Positions 8,148 through 16,812 of a stretch of 44,838 bases of DNA are shown piece after piece (position 1 is the stretch's first letter; each line of letters begins with the position of its first letter). A program made the position numbers and the translations under genes. A model generated the notes under the pieces. It was given only the letters and a program-made list of their open reading frames with translations. It was not told the origin of the DNA and did not search any database. Source of the DNA: Burkholderia sp. H160 (GTDB lineage Bacteria; Pseudomonadota; Gammaproteobacteria; Burkholderiales; Burkholderiaceae); NCBI GenBank assembly GCA_000173575.1, contig ABYL01000051.1, forward strand, positions 1 through 44,838, in the 5' to 3' direction.

Positions 8148-8583
8148 TGCAGACGGCGCTCATGGCATCGCGCTCATCGACAAGAACGGGCCGCTGCTGT
8201 CCGAAACCGTAGCGTCGCTGAAGAACGAAGGACATCGGGTGGTGGGTGTCGAGAGTGACATCACGCGGGCGGACCTCGCGAAGGTAGCCTTCCAGAACGC
8301 TTTGAACGAACTCGGACGTGTCGACTGTCTGATCAACAGCGCCGCGATCTATCCGCGCAAGCCCCTGCTGGAAATCTCGGACGACGATTGGGATCTGGAA
8401 AATGCGGTCAATATCAAGGGCACCTATCACATGATGGTCGCCGCAATTGAACACATGCGCAGCCGTCCGAAGGTTGAAGCCCACGTTGCTGGCCGGATCG
8501 TGAATATCACGTCGGTCGATGCCTTCAAGGCGCATCCGCAGAATGCGCACTACGCAGCAACGAAGGCAACCTTAGTGTCGCTT
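8140..8583 (+). pseudogene. Short-chain dehydrogenase/reductase fragment
   Basis: About 147 codons with SDR character: MLADGAHGIALIDKNG (end of the first helix and second strand, with the acidic residue typical of NAD preference), VESDITR, VDCLINSAAIYP (the NAG-like motif), AGRIVNITSV with the catalytic Ser, and HYAATKATLV carrying the YxxxK pair. The N-terminal TGxxxGxG nucleotide loop is missing, and so is everything after the active-site helix, normally about 80 more residues. The frame continues to 8649, but those codons no longer resemble an SDR. Both ends are therefore lost and the product should be inactive. A GTG at 8140 could start translation, but no clear ribosome binding site precedes it. 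Confidence 0.75.
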
Positions 8584-8628
8584 CGGTTCTGGCCTGTTGG
8601 GCAGAGTGCTGGGCTGCCAGGCGACTGT

Positions 8629-8808
8629 TCACCAGCGACTGCCAGGTGATGAAAGTGCTGACCAGAAGCGCTTATCCCCCTCCGTTTGCCCCAACCGATA
8701 CGCGGCGCCACGGTAGGTCACGATCGTGTCAGGATCGTTGCAGGCAATCATCCAGATCCCCGAGATGATGTCGAAACGGCGTGCCCCAATCTGATCTCGT
8801 TGTCGCAT
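8629..8808 (-). CDS. Small hypothetical protein
   Basis: A 59-codon frame starting MRQRDQIGARRF, with the central segment DIISGIWMIACNDPDTIV followed by TYRGAAYRLG. The centre reads like real coding sequence, with mostly G or C in third positions and no long low-complexity run, but I do not recognise a family. There is no clear ribosome binding site. It sits among remnants, so it may be a fragment of a longer lost gene or a small gene of a mobile region. Confidence 0.3.
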   Translation of the reverse strand: MRQRDQIGARRFDIISGIWMIACNDPDTIVTYRGAAYRLGQTEGDKRFWSALSSPGSRW

Positions 8809-8943
8809 GACAGTATGTCCCGAACTATTCGAAGGCGATGGAGGGTGGGCAATCCCACAAGATAGCCCTTTTCCGATAGGTCCGACCGGGCACACACCTC
8901 CGGCCGGGCACGAGGCGGGCCGCGCCGATTATTCTCATTCCGC

Positions 8944-9096
8944 CTTCTGAACGGCGACAGTAAGATCAAGTACGGATCAAATTCAAACGCCTGCGACCTG
9001 TATGCCGGCGAGCACACATTCGACCTTCAGGACCAAGTCGGAGCGCCTGCTCAGGCGTACGAAAAAATGGTAGCGGCCATTCCGAAGCCGAAATGA
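8944..9096 (+). pseudogene. Possible 3' remnant of an unrecognised gene
   Basis: The plus-strand frame ending at the TGA of 9094-9096 encodes about 50 residues including LLNGDSKIKYGSNSNACDLY, then AGEHTFDLQDQVGAPAQAY and EKMVAAIPKPK. Composition and codon use look coding, and a strong terminator-like hairpin follows two bases later, as expected for a real gene end. No start codon or family match could be found, so this is probably the tail of a gene whose front was lost. Confidence 0.4.
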
Positions 9097-9097
9097 A

Positions 9098-9129
9098 AAA
9101 GGGCTGCAGAGATTTCTCTGCAGCCCTTT
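9098..9129. terminator. Bidirectional intrinsic terminator hairpin
   Basis: A perfect 15-bp inverted repeat, AAAGGGCTGCAGAGA (9098-9112) and its complement (9115-9129), separated by two bases. It has A-rich and T-rich edges, so it can end transcription in both directions. It lies 14 bp after the stop of the minus-strand MFS gene and directly after the plus-strand remnant at 8944-9096. Confidence 0.8.
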
Positions 9130-9143
9130 GACTCTCCAGGCGT

Positions 9144-10589
9144 CTATGCTTCGCGCGTTCGGAACTTTTGCTGCGCTGTGGCTTCAGTCAACGCGTCATC
9201 GCTACCTTCCTCCAGCGAAATATTCCGTGTTTCGCGTCCCTTGACCCACCAGATCGCGGCGGCAACAGGACCGGGCAGAGCAAGCGCCAACAGTACGAGC
9301 AGTGGTGCGGAAGGTGTGCCCGTCGTGCTGAAAGCACTTGTCAGCAATAGCGGCGTAATCATTGCGCCCACTCGACCAAAAGCTACGGATACGCCCAAAC
9401 CCGAGGCACGCAACCGCGTCGGCAGGATTTCAGCCGAAACCACGTAAGCCGAGATATAGCCCCACGTCACGCCAAACTGGATCAGGCAGTAGCCCAACAC
9501 CATCGAAGGCAGCGTTTGCGCAAAGTACACCACCAGAATCGCAAGCACGGTGAACGTGTAACTCACGAAAAGCGACGAGCGACGCCCCCACGACTCAAGC
9601 ACACGCGATGCCAGCAGGCCGCCGAACAAAGCCGCTACGTTGCCGTAAATGTAGTAGATCGGCATCGCAGCAGCAGGCACTTTCATGTACGGCAGAATGA
9701 CGAGCGCCATCAACGACAGTACGCCATATACAACGACGGCCTGCGAGAAGTTCAGCGCACTGGCAAGGCTGCACGAACCGCGATAGCGGCCAACCAGTTC
9801 ACCCACGTTGCGCCAGAACGTCGGGTGCGCGGGCACGATCGCGGTGGGTTCATAGCGTTTCAGCGCTTCGGTTGCAGCGCCGAACCCGGCGCGCTTTGCA
9901 TACGCGGCAATTTCATCGACGATTGCTTCGGCTTCGGTCACGCGCCCTTGCTGCAGAAGCCAGCGCGGAGATTCGGGGATCACACGGCGGATCCAGAAGA
10001 AAATCAAGGCCATCGTGGTACCCAGGCCGAATCCCACGCGCCACGCGATGTTGGGAGGCAGGAGATTGAGCGCGTAGTAGGAAACAATGGCCGACAACAC
10101 GGCACCGAGCGGAAAACCCGACAGGATCAGCGCGTCGGTACGTCCGCGATTGCGGCGCGGAATGAATTCGCCCATTGTGGCCGTCACGGCGGAGTATTCA
10201 CCGCCCACGGCGAGCGCGGTCAGTGCGCGGAACACGAGGAAGGAGTTGTAGTCCCACGCGAAGATCGTTGCCACGCTGAACGCGGCATACCAGAGGAGCG
10301 TAGCCAGGAACAGGCGTTTGCGGCCGAAGCGATCCGCCAGGTAGCCAAACGCAACCGCGCCGATCAGAATGCCGAGCACCCACACACTCACCGCCAGCGA
10401 GCTTTGGGCCGCATCAAGGTGCCAAAGCGCCTTGATCGTGCCGAACACGCTACCGATGATATTGGTTTCAAACGAGTCGAGCGTCCATCCCACTCCCAGC
10501 GCGACCGTCAGCAGGGTGTGGAAACGGGTCCACGGCATGTGATCGAGCCGGGTTAAGGCGTCGGTCTTGATGATGGTTCGGGAAGTCAT
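9144..10589 (-). CDS. MFS transporter (sugar-porter-like)
   Basis: A 481-residue inner-membrane secondary transporter with about 12 predicted hydrophobic segments. The family signatures are GYLADRFGRKRLF between helices 2 and 3 and PESPRWLLQQGR at the start of the central loop, both typical of the sugar-porter/metabolite:H+ symporter branch. Helix 1 contains GWTLDSFETNIIG. The substrate cannot be read from sequence. An AGGAAAGGA stretch lies about 12 nt before the ATG. The gene follows the phosphonate operon on the same strand with a 94-bp gap and ends at a strong terminator, so it could be co-transcribed with phnP or have its own promoter. No ABC phosphonate importer is nearby, which makes this the only candidate transporter beside the phn block, although MFS phosphonate uptake of this type would be unusual. 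Confidence 0.8.
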   Translation of the reverse strand: MTSRTIIKTDALTRLDHMPWTRFHTLLTVALGVGWTLDSFETNIIGSVFGTIKALWHLDAAQSSLAVSVWVLGILIGAVAFGYLADRFGRKRLFLATLLWYAAFSVATIFAWDYNSFLVFRALTALAVGGEYSAVTATMGEFIPRRNRGRTDALILSGFPLGAVLSAIVSYYALNLLPPNIAWRVGFGLGTTMALIFFWIRRVIPESPRWLLQQGRVTEAEAIVDEIAAYAKRAGFGAATEALKRYEPTAIVPAHPTFWRNVGELVGRYRGSCSLASALNFSQAVVVYGVLSLMALVILPYMKVPAAAMPIYYIYGNVAALFGGLLASRVLESWGRRSSLFVSYTFTVLAILVVYFAQTLPSMVLGYCLIQFGVTWGYISAYVVSAEILPTRLRASGLGVSVAFGRVGAMITPLLLTSAFSTTGTPSAPLLVLLALALPGPVAAAIWWVKGRETRNISLEEGSDDALTEATAQQKFRTREA

Positions 10590-10683
10590 GTCGATATGGT
10601 CCTTTCCTGAATTGATCCGTTATTCGTCGTACTAAGTAAAGTGAAATTTTGAAGTCACATTCGAGCCCTACCGCGCGGGTTAC

Positions 10684-11490
10684 CTAGCCATGGCGGTCCC
10701 CCTCGGACGTCGGTCTAGTCCGCGAATCAGCGGGAAGCATGTGAGCCATGCCATCGTGAGCGATCAAAACGCCTTCTGGCATTGCGCTTTCCGATTGCTC
10801 CAGTAACCAGGTGTCGAGCCCATGGGATACATGAGTCAACCAGGTACGCTCTGGCCGCATCTGCTCGACCAGCGCGCATGCGGTATCCCAGTCGTTGTGG
10901 TTGGCCGGCTGAGCCCTTGGGGGGAATGAACAGTCGAGTGCCAGCGAAAACGGCCCCCATCTTTGCAGCCAGTCCAGCGTGGAAGGCGGCAACCCGATCG
11001 TGTCGGTCAGATAGGCGAAGCGCTCCCCGTCCGGCCCTTCGATCGCATAGCCGAACGTTGGTTTGGAATGGATCAGCGGCAGCGCCGTGAAACGCAGGCC
11101 GCCGACATCGAACGTGCCGAATTTCTCTGCATGATTAAATGCGAGCAAGCCCGGGTTGCGATATAGATCGGCGCAACCGTTGCTGTCTGGGGGAGCCCAG
11201 GTCGGGATGGGTTTCCCGACGCCCCAGCGCAGATGGAACAATCCCTGCACATGATCAGGATGGAAATGCGTGAGTACGATCGCATCGAGACTTCCAGCCG
11301 GAAAACGCTCGGATAGGTCCACCAGCCCGGCATCGAGCAGAACGCGGGTGGTGTCCGTTTCGATCAGTGCGCTACAGGGACGTCGAACGCACGCGGGCAC
11401 AGCTCGCGCCCGCGTACATGCTGGGCAGTCGCAGCCGTAAAGCGGTACGCCGCCTGCCGCTCCGGTGCCGAGGAAGGTAATGCGCATCAT
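10684..11490 (-). CDS. phnP: 5-phospho-alpha-D-ribosyl 1,2-cyclic phosphate phosphodiesterase
   Basis: A 268-residue metallo-beta-lactamase-fold enzyme that opens the cyclic ribose phosphate made by C-P lyase to ribose 1,5-bisphosphate. The di-metal motif THFHPDH is at residues 74-80 (H75, H77, D79, H80). A structural zinc-type pair CDCPAC is near residues 20-25, as in E. coli PhnP. Later histidines (ALPLIHSK, THVSHG) complete the metal site. The start is taken at the first of two adjacent ATGs (11490 or 11487); the first overlaps the phnN stop as ATGA, indicating translational coupling. It is the last phn gene; a 94-bp gap separates it from the MFS gene. Confidence 0.93.
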   Translation of the reverse strand: MMRITFLGTGAAGGVPLYGCDCPACTRARAVPACVRRPCSALIETDTTRVLLDAGLVDLSERFPAGSLDAIVLTHFHPDHVQGLFHLRWGVGKPIPTWAPPDSNGCADLYRNPGLLAFNHAEKFGTFDVGGLRFTALPLIHSKPTFGYAIEGPDGERFAYLTDTIGLPPSTLDWLQRWGPFSLALDCSFPPRAQPANHNDWDTACALVEQMRPERTWLTHVSHGLDTWLLEQSESAMPEGVLIAHDGMAHMLPADSRTRPTSEGDRHG

Positions 11491-12044
11491 GATTGTTCCG
11501 CGCAACGGCGAATCAGCGAAACCAATGCTGCCCCCGCCTGTTCGAGATCGCCGTCATTCCGGATGATTTCCGCTTTGCCGGACCACTGCTCGAGCAATCG
11601 ATTGCGCTGCAGGCGCTGCTCTACCTGCTCGACCGTTTCGCGGCCGCGCGCCAGAAGGCGTTCACGCAGTACCGCTTGCGACACGGCGATTTCCACCGGC
11701 ACAAGGTCCGGGTAACGCGTGCGTGCCTGCGGCAGGTATTCGCGCGAACCGTTCATCACGACGGTGAGCCCCTTATCCAGCCAGTGGTCGATCTCGGCCC
11801 CGATGCCGTATTGCAGCCCATTGCTCGCCCAGTTCAGCGCGAACAGGTCCGAGCTGCTGCGCGCCGCGAACTCTTCTGGACTCAGAGCGACGTGGTTTTC
11901 GCCACCGGCGTCTGCTGCACGCGTGATGTAGCGATGAGCAAAGCAGATCCCGGCGTGGCCGGACAGTTGTTCGCGCGCATAGCGCAACAGGCTGTCCTTG
12001 CCGCTGCCAGAAGGGCCGCTCACATAGATCAGATTGCCTGACAT
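11487..12044 (-). CDS. phnN: Ribose 1,5-bisphosphokinase
   Basis: A 185-residue guanylate-kinase-fold enzyme that phosphorylates ribose 1,5-bisphosphate to PRPP, the exit of the C-P lyase pathway into nucleotide metabolism. The P-loop GPSGSGKDS is at residues 10-18, followed by HRYITRAADAGGENHVAL (substrate-binding loop) and WASNGLQYGIG. The length matches E. coli PhnN. The ATG at 12044 is chosen because it directly precedes the conserved MSGNLIYVSG strand; it starts 10 bp after the phnM stop. The stop overlaps the phnP start. Confidence 0.93.
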   Translation of the reverse strand: MSGNLIYVSGPSGSGKDSLLRYAREQLSGHAGICFAHRYITRAADAGGENHVALSPEEFAARSSSDLFALNWASNGLQYGIGAEIDHWLDKGLTVVMNGSREYLPQARTRYPDLVPVEIAVSQAVLRERLLARGRETVEQVEQRLQRNRLLEQWSGKAEIIRNDGDLEQAGAALVSLIRRCAEQS

Positions 12045-12054
12045 CGAGCGGGCC

Positions 12055-13209
12055 TCAGTGATGCACTCGGCTCGCGCCGAGCACGAGTTTGCCGCGAGAC
12101 CACACCTGGTCGGCATGCGGCAGGCCGCCGATGCGCTGGACTGCGACCAGATCGGCACGCTGTCCCACCGCGATCTCACCGCGGTCGTTCAGCCCGGCTG
12201 CCCGCGCAGGATTGCGCGTCACGAGCGCTACCGCGTGCGCGAGCGAAATCTCCGCGACCTCCGGCAGCCTGAACGCGGCTGGCAGCAATGAGGCAGGCGA
12301 GTAGTCGCCGCACAGGCAGTCCGCGACGCCGGCCAGCACTGCATCGAGCGCACGCATGTTGCCCGACTGCGACTTGCCGCGCAGGATGTTCGGCGCGCCG
12401 AACAGTGTGGCAATGCCGTGGCTGCGTGCGGATCGGGCCGTTTCGAGGTTGATCGGGAACTCCGAGATCGTCGCTCCGAGATCGCGTACCACTTCGACCT
12501 TGGCGGCCGAATCGTCGTCGTGGCTTGCAATCGCGACACCCCTGGCGCGTGCCAGAGCAGCCAGCTGCTGCATGCGCTGGATCGCCCCTTTGGCTGCATC
12601 TCCCTTCTGCTTCATGATCTCGTCGAGCGTGGCGGCGTCGGCCTTATAGGCGTTCGCGAGATATTTGCGGAATGACTCCACGTCGCGAAACTGACCCTGG
12701 CCCGGGCTGTGATCCATGAACGAAATCAGGTCGATCACGCCTTCGTCCATCAGCGACGACAGAACCGGAGGGGCGGTGACGTCGGTAACCTCGAAGCGTG
12801 CGTGGAATCTGTTGTCGATCAGCGCATGCGCTTGCCAGGCGTGGATCGAGCGGCCGAGCTCGGCTGCCGTTTCGTTGTTGCGCACGCCGAACTCGCGGTT
12901 CGCGAAAGACAGCGCGTGAAATACCGTGGTGATGCCCGCGGACGCATTGCGCTTGTCCGCCTGCGCGCAGGCGAAGTCAATCGGAAAATACACGCCCGGA
13001 CGAGGCTCAACCTCTTTTTCAAGCGAGTCGCAGTGCAGGTCGATCATGCCCGGGATCAGCGTATGTTCTTCCAGGTCGACCACGGTCGCTCCGGCGGTAT
13101 GCTCGGGGTCGAGTGCCGCGATTTTGCCGTCCTCGATGAGCACGGCGAGTCTTTCACGCACTTCGTCGGCGAGAACGACGGTTGCGTTCGTGAGGAGTTG
13201 GCGGCTCAT
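12055..13209 (-). CDS. phnM: Alpha-D-ribose 1-methylphosphonate 5-triphosphate diphosphatase
   Basis: A 384-residue amidohydrolase-superfamily enzyme that removes pyrophosphate from the ribosyl-alkylphosphonate triphosphate made by PhnGHIL, yielding the PhnJ substrate. Landmarks are LIPGMIDLHCDSLEKE with first-shell metal ligands, DLISFMDHSPGQGQF, ASHDDDS and the C-terminal amidohydrolase signature GEIAVGQRADLVAV. Length and order agree with the family (E. coli 378). The ATG at 13209 overlaps the phnL stop by four bases. Confidence 0.95.
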   Translation of the reverse strand: MSRQLLTNATVVLADEVRERLAVLIEDGKIAALDPEHTAGATVVDLEEHTLIPGMIDLHCDSLEKEVEPRPGVYFPIDFACAQADKRNASAGITTVFHALSFANREFGVRNNETAAELGRSIHAWQAHALIDNRFHARFEVTDVTAPPVLSSLMDEGVIDLISFMDHSPGQGQFRDVESFRKYLANAYKADAATLDEIMKQKGDAAKGAIQRMQQLAALARARGVAIASHDDDSAAKVEVVRDLGATISEFPINLETARSARSHGIATLFGAPNILRGKSQSGNMRALDAVLAGVADCLCGDYSPASLLPAAFRLPEVAEISLAHAVALVTRNPARAAGLNDRGEIAVGQRADLVAVQRIGGLPHADQVWSRGKLVLGASRVHH

Positions 13210-13928
13210 TGCGCAATCGCATCCAAACGAGAGGGGTGAACAACCGGCGGTGCCAGTTCGATCACCTGATCGGCCAGGCGTGCTACCAGGTCCGGGTGGT
13301 GGAAGATGGCGAGCATCGCCACACCTTCCGCCTTGATCCCTTGCAGGATCTCCACGACCTTGTCGGTGGTGCGAGGATCGAGGCTTGCGGTAGGTTCGTC
13401 GAGCAGTAACAGGCGCGGGCGAGCGACGAGGCCCCGCGCCAGGTTGACGCGCTGCTTTTCACCTCCCGAGAAGGTCGCAGGGGGCACCTCCCAAAGACGC
13501 TCGGGCACGTTCAGCGCATCGAGCAGTTCACGCGCGTTGTCGCGCGCTTCGGCACGCGTCGCGCCGCGCACGAGCAGCGGCTCGGCCACGACGTCAACTG
13601 CGGCCTTGCGCGGCAGGCAGTGCAGGAACTGCGTGACGAAACCAATCTCGCTTTTGCGCAGCGCGAGCACTTCGTGCTCGGACGCCTGCGCGAGATCGAC
13701 CGTCTCACCGGCTCCGGTACGGAACAGCAGGCTTCCGGCGCTCGGCAGGTAAGTACGGTAGATGCATTTGAGCACGGACGATTTGCCCGCACCGGTCGGA
13801 CCGATCAGCGCGGATAGGCGCCCCGGCTCGACGGCAAACGAGACGTTTGCGCAGGACGGGATGGTCTTGCGCTGATCGTGCAGCGCAAAGTGCTTGCTCA
13901 GGTTTTTAACGGTCAGGATCGCGGACAT
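13206..13928 (-). CDS. phnL: C-P lyase ABC-type subunit PhnL
   Basis: A 240-residue ABC-type ATPase-like protein of the C-P lyase system, needed with PhnGHI for forming the ribosyl-alkylphosphonate triphosphate rather than for transport. Walker A GPTGAGKS is at residues 43-50, the ABC signature reads FSGGEKQRVNLARGL, and Walker B reads LLLLDEPTASLD. There are no membrane segments. It starts 9 bp after phnK and overlaps phnM by four bases. Confidence 0.94.
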   Translation of the reverse strand: MSAILTVKNLSKHFALHDQRKTIPSCANVSFAVEPGRLSALIGPTGAGKSSVLKCIYRTYLPSAGSLLFRTGAGETVDLAQASEHEVLALRKSEIGFVTQFLHCLPRKAAVDVVAEPLLVRGATRAEARDNARELLDALNVPERLWEVPPATFSGGEKQRVNLARGLVARPRLLLLDEPTASLDPRTTDKVVEILQGIKAEGVAMLAIFHHPDLVARLADQVIELAPPVVHPSRLDAIAQ

Positions 13929-13937
13929 TGGTTTACC

Positions 13938-14768
13938 TCAGAGAGCGGAGGCCACAAGCCGCTGCGTATACGCATGCTGCGGGTCTTCGAGGATCTGGTC
14001 GGTCAGGCCCGACTCGATGATGCGACCGTACTTCATCACGATCGTGCGGCCCGCCAGTAAGCGGATCACGCCGAGATCGTGCGTGACAGCGATCATCGCC
14101 GTGCCGAGTTCCTGCTGGATCTCGAGGATCAGGTCGAGGATGCGCGCCTGCACCGAGAGATCGAGGCCGGTGGTCACTTCATCGAGGAACAGGAGCGGCG
14201 GACGGGTCGCGAGTGCCTTCGCGATCTGCACGCGCTGTTGCATGCCGCCCGAAAACTTCTTCGGCGACTCGTCCATGCGTTCAGGCAGCACCTCGGTGCG
14301 AGAGAGCAGGTCGCGCGCGCGTTCCCGGATCTCGCCGAACAGCGTCACGTCGTTCATCAACAGCCGCTCGGCGATGTTGCCGCCCGCCGACACGTTGAAG
14401 TTCAGGCCGAGGTGCGGGTTCTGGTACACCATGCCGAAACGATGATTGCGCAGCCAGCGCTGTGCGGCGGCATTCGCTGCGAACAGGTCCCAGTCCTTCT
14501 CTTCATCGAAGAAGCGTGCCGTACCCGCGGTCGGTTTTTCGTCGAAGTACAGCGTTTTGACAACGGTCGACTTGCCCGAGCCCGACTCACCCATGATGCC
14601 GAGGATCTCGCCGGGCCGTAGGTCGAAACTGACGTCGTGGGCGGCCACCACCGAACCGCAATGCGGACAGATGTTGGTGTCGTGTTGCGGCCCGGTACTC
14701 TCGATGCAGCGCTCGCAGCCTGCGCCATGAATCCTGGTCAAGCCGCGCACTTGAAGAATGGGGCTCAC
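13938..14768 (-). CDS. phnK: C-P lyase ABC-type subunit PhnK, with two extra CxxC motifs
   Basis: A 276-residue ABC-type ATPase that in E. coli docks on PhnJ in the C-P lyase core. Walker A GESGSGKS is at 60-67; the signature FSGGMQQRVQIAKAL and Walker B LLFLDEVTTGLD are present. Compared with my memory of E. coli PhnK (about 252 residues), the segment before Walker A is longer and holds C18xxC21 and C34xxC37, a spacing typical of a small zinc site. It overlaps phnJ by four bases (ATGA). The function of the extra cysteines is unknown; that they bind metal is inference. Confidence 0.93.
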   Translation of the reverse strand: MSPILQVRGLTRIHGAGCERCIESTGPQHDTNICPHCGSVVAAHDVSFDLRPGEILGIMGESGSGKSTVVKTLYFDEKPTAGTARFFDEEKDWDLFAANAAAQRWLRNHRFGMVYQNPHLGLNFNVSAGGNIAERLLMNDVTLFGEIRERARDLLSRTEVLPERMDESPKKFSGGMQQRVQIAKALATRPPLLFLDEVTTGLDLSVQARILDLILEIQQELGTAMIAVTHDLGVIRLLAGRTIVMKYGRIIESGLTDQILEDPQHAYTQRLVASAL

Positions 14769-15685
14769 TGGGCAGCTCCTTCGGATGTTGCGTTGGCCTT
14801 CTCATGAGTGCGGCCGTTGCGATAGTCGTTGCAGTAGTCCGAATCGGAGCATTGGTACGACTTGTCGCCGTCGTCGCCGATGATCTCGTCGAGAAAGCTT
14901 TCGATCGAGCCGCAGCGCACGCAGGCGCGGCGTTTGTCGTGCTCGTCGTGGAAGTCCTCCGTGCGGAACGGCACGTCGTCGAACGCGAGCGGGTCTGCGC
15001 GTGTATAGGGCGGCACTGCGTAAATCTTCTTCTCGCGGCCCGCACCGAGCAGAACCAGCGCGGCCGACATATGCAGCTGCGGCACGTCGTAGCGCGGAAT
15101 CGGACTCGGGTCGATCACGTAATGACCGTTGATCCGCGTCGGATAGCGATGCGAGATCGTGATTTCGTCGAACTGCACGATGTCTTCGTACAGTTTGGTC
15201 AGCAGGCGCGAGTAGTCACCTTCGCCGTGCATGGTCTTGCGGCGCGCCTCGGACGGTTCGACGACGACCAGCGGATCGGGGTACGGCACCTGCAGGACGA
15301 GAATCTGCTCTTCGGTCAATGCGACTTCGGGAATCCGGTGGCGCGACTGGATCAGCGTGGCTTCACTGGTGTGCTCGGTGGTCTGAACACCCTCGCAGGT
15401 GAGTTCGACGAAGTGACGCAGATTGACCGCGTTGACCGAGTCATCGGAACCCTGATCGATCACCTTGAGCGTGTCGTCCGGACCGACCAGGGACAGCGTG
15501 AGCTGCAGACCGCCCGTACCGAAACCTCGGCCCATCGGCATTTCGCGAGAGGCATACGGCGTCTGGTAGCCGGGCACGCAGATCGCCTTTATTACCGCGC
15601 GGCGGATCTCGCGCTTCGCGTATTCATCGAGAAAGCCAAAGTTGTAACCCGCTTCGTCGAGCGGCAGTTCGTAGAGGTCGTTCAT
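14765..15685 (-). CDS. phnJ: Carbon-phosphorus lyase catalytic subunit PhnJ
   Basis: A 306-residue radical-SAM enzyme that cleaves the carbon-phosphorus bond, releasing the alkane and forming cyclic ribose phosphate. The cysteine set C255-x2-C258-x20-C279-x5-C285 matches the iron-sulfur and thiyl-radical cysteines of E. coli PhnJ (C241, C244, C266, C272). The N-terminal region with YNFGFLDEYAKREIRRA and GFGTGGLQLTLSL is typical. The protein is about 25 residues longer than the E. coli form, mostly as a variable polar C-terminal tail after the last Cys. The start overlaps the phnI stop by four bases. Confidence 0.96.
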   Translation of the reverse strand: MNDLYELPLDEAGYNFGFLDEYAKREIRRAVIKAICVPGYQTPYASREMPMGRGFGTGGLQLTLSLVGPDDTLKVIDQGSDDSVNAVNLRHFVELTCEGVQTTEHTSEATLIQSRHRIPEVALTEEQILVLQVPYPDPLVVVEPSEARRKTMHGEGDYSRLLTKLYEDIVQFDEITISHRYPTRINGHYVIDPSPIPRYDVPQLHMSAALVLLGAGREKKIYAVPPYTRADPLAFDDVPFRTEDFHDEHDKRRACVRCGSIESFLDEIIGDDGDKSYQCSDSDYCNDYRNGRTHEKANATSEGAAQ

Positions 15686-16812
15686 CGCTCGACTCCTTGT
15701 GCGTCCTGTTCGGTCTGCTTGTCCGCAGCCTTTTGCTGGGTCGTGCGCAGCCGGTCCATGTCCGACTGGAAGGTGACGTAGTGCGGCATCTTGTAGTGGC
15801 TCGCGAAGCCCATCGAATCCACACCGTCGATATGCAGCAACACGAACTCGGGGTCCTCCGACGGATTGGTCGGACCATTTCGCATTCCGTTCTGCAGCGA
15901 ACGGTCAAGCACGGCCATCGAGATCGCCTTGACTTCGTTATGGCCGAAACACGCGCCATAGCCGAGCGTGAAGACGGGTGGGCCGCCACTGTCGTCGTCT
16001 TCGTACATCGCCACCATCTCGCACTCGGTCATCAGGACCTCGCCGGCCTCGACCAGTTCGCCCGTGACCGGATGGGGAATCCGCACCGGCACATAGCCGA
16101 CACGCAGTTCGGCGACAGTCGGGTGGACATCACCATAGCCGCGCATGTTCGAGTACGCGATCGCGAGCAGCGAGCCGGTTTCGGCGCGCGCCATCGTCGC
16201 GAGTGCGGCGGAACGCGGAACCGGGAAGATCAGCGGATCGCGCGTGACATCGAACGGCTCAGTGCGCGATGGCTGGAGCGCCGGGAGCAGCCCTTCAGCG
16301 CGCAGTGCATCCACGACCTTCGGGAAGGTGTCGGGCAGGTCGCTTTCGTCGATCGAGTCGAGGAACGCGCGTGCAACCGAACGGAACGCTTCGGGTGATT
16401 CGTCGGCGAGGTCGAGGCGCATCAGGCGCAGCGCGTAGTCGTTGGTCGGACCGAGCATCTGACCGCCAGGAATATCCTTGAACGCGCTGGAAATACGGCG
16501 GATCACGCGCATCTCGCCGGTATGCTGCACGGGCGCCTCGAGCAGTCGAGGCTTGGTCGAACGATAGGCGCGCAGTGCGAACGCTGCTTCGAGCGTGTCG
16601 CCTTGCATCTGCTTGATCGCGAGCGCGGCGAGGCGCGGGTGATACAGCCCGCCTTCCGAAACCACGCGTGAGGTCAGCGAGCGAAGTTGATGTTCGATCG
16701 TCTGCAGGGTCAGCGGCATGCCATGTTCGCCCTCGGCCGTACGCAACGCGTCGACGACACGCTCTGCGCCCCCGATTGCCCGGCCGCCGCCCTTGATAGC
16801 CACATAACCCAT
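15682..16812 (-). CDS. phnI: C-P lyase core subunit PhnI
   Basis: A 376-residue nucleosidase subunit that, with PhnG, PhnH and PhnL, displaces adenine from ATP by phosphonate to give ribosyl-phosphonate triphosphate. Typical stretches are MGYVAIKGGGRAIGGAERVV at the start, QIMHTGEM-like QHTGEMRVIRR, GYGACFGHNEVKAISMAVLD and LLHIDGVDSMGFASHYKMPH near the end. The C-terminus is charged and Gln-rich, and slightly longer than in E. coli (354). The phnH stop and phnI start share one base as TAATG. Confidence 0.95.
   Translation of the reverse strand: MGYVAIKGGGRAIGGAERVVDALRTAEGEHGMPLTLQTIEHQLRSLTSRVVSEGGLYHPRLAALAIKQMQGDTLEAAFALRAYRSTKPRLLEAPVQHTGEMRVIRRISSAFKDIPGGQMLGPTNDYALRLMRLDLADESPEAFRSVARAFLDSIDESDLPDTFPKVVDALRAEGLLPALQPSRTEPFDVTRDPLIFPVPRSAALATMARAETGSLLAIAYSNMRGYGDVHPTVAELRVGYVPVRIPHPVTGELVEAGEVLMTECEMVAMYEDDDSGGPPVFTLGYGACFGHNEVKAISMAVLDRSLQNGMRNGPTNPSEDPEFVLLHIDGVDSMGFASHYKMPHYVTFQSDMDRLRTTQQKAADKQTEQDAQGVER

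Noticed and set aside
8140-8649. Short-chain dehydrogenase considered as an intact gene
   Set aside because: The nucleotide-binding loop and the C-terminal third are missing, and the last ~22 codons no longer match the family.
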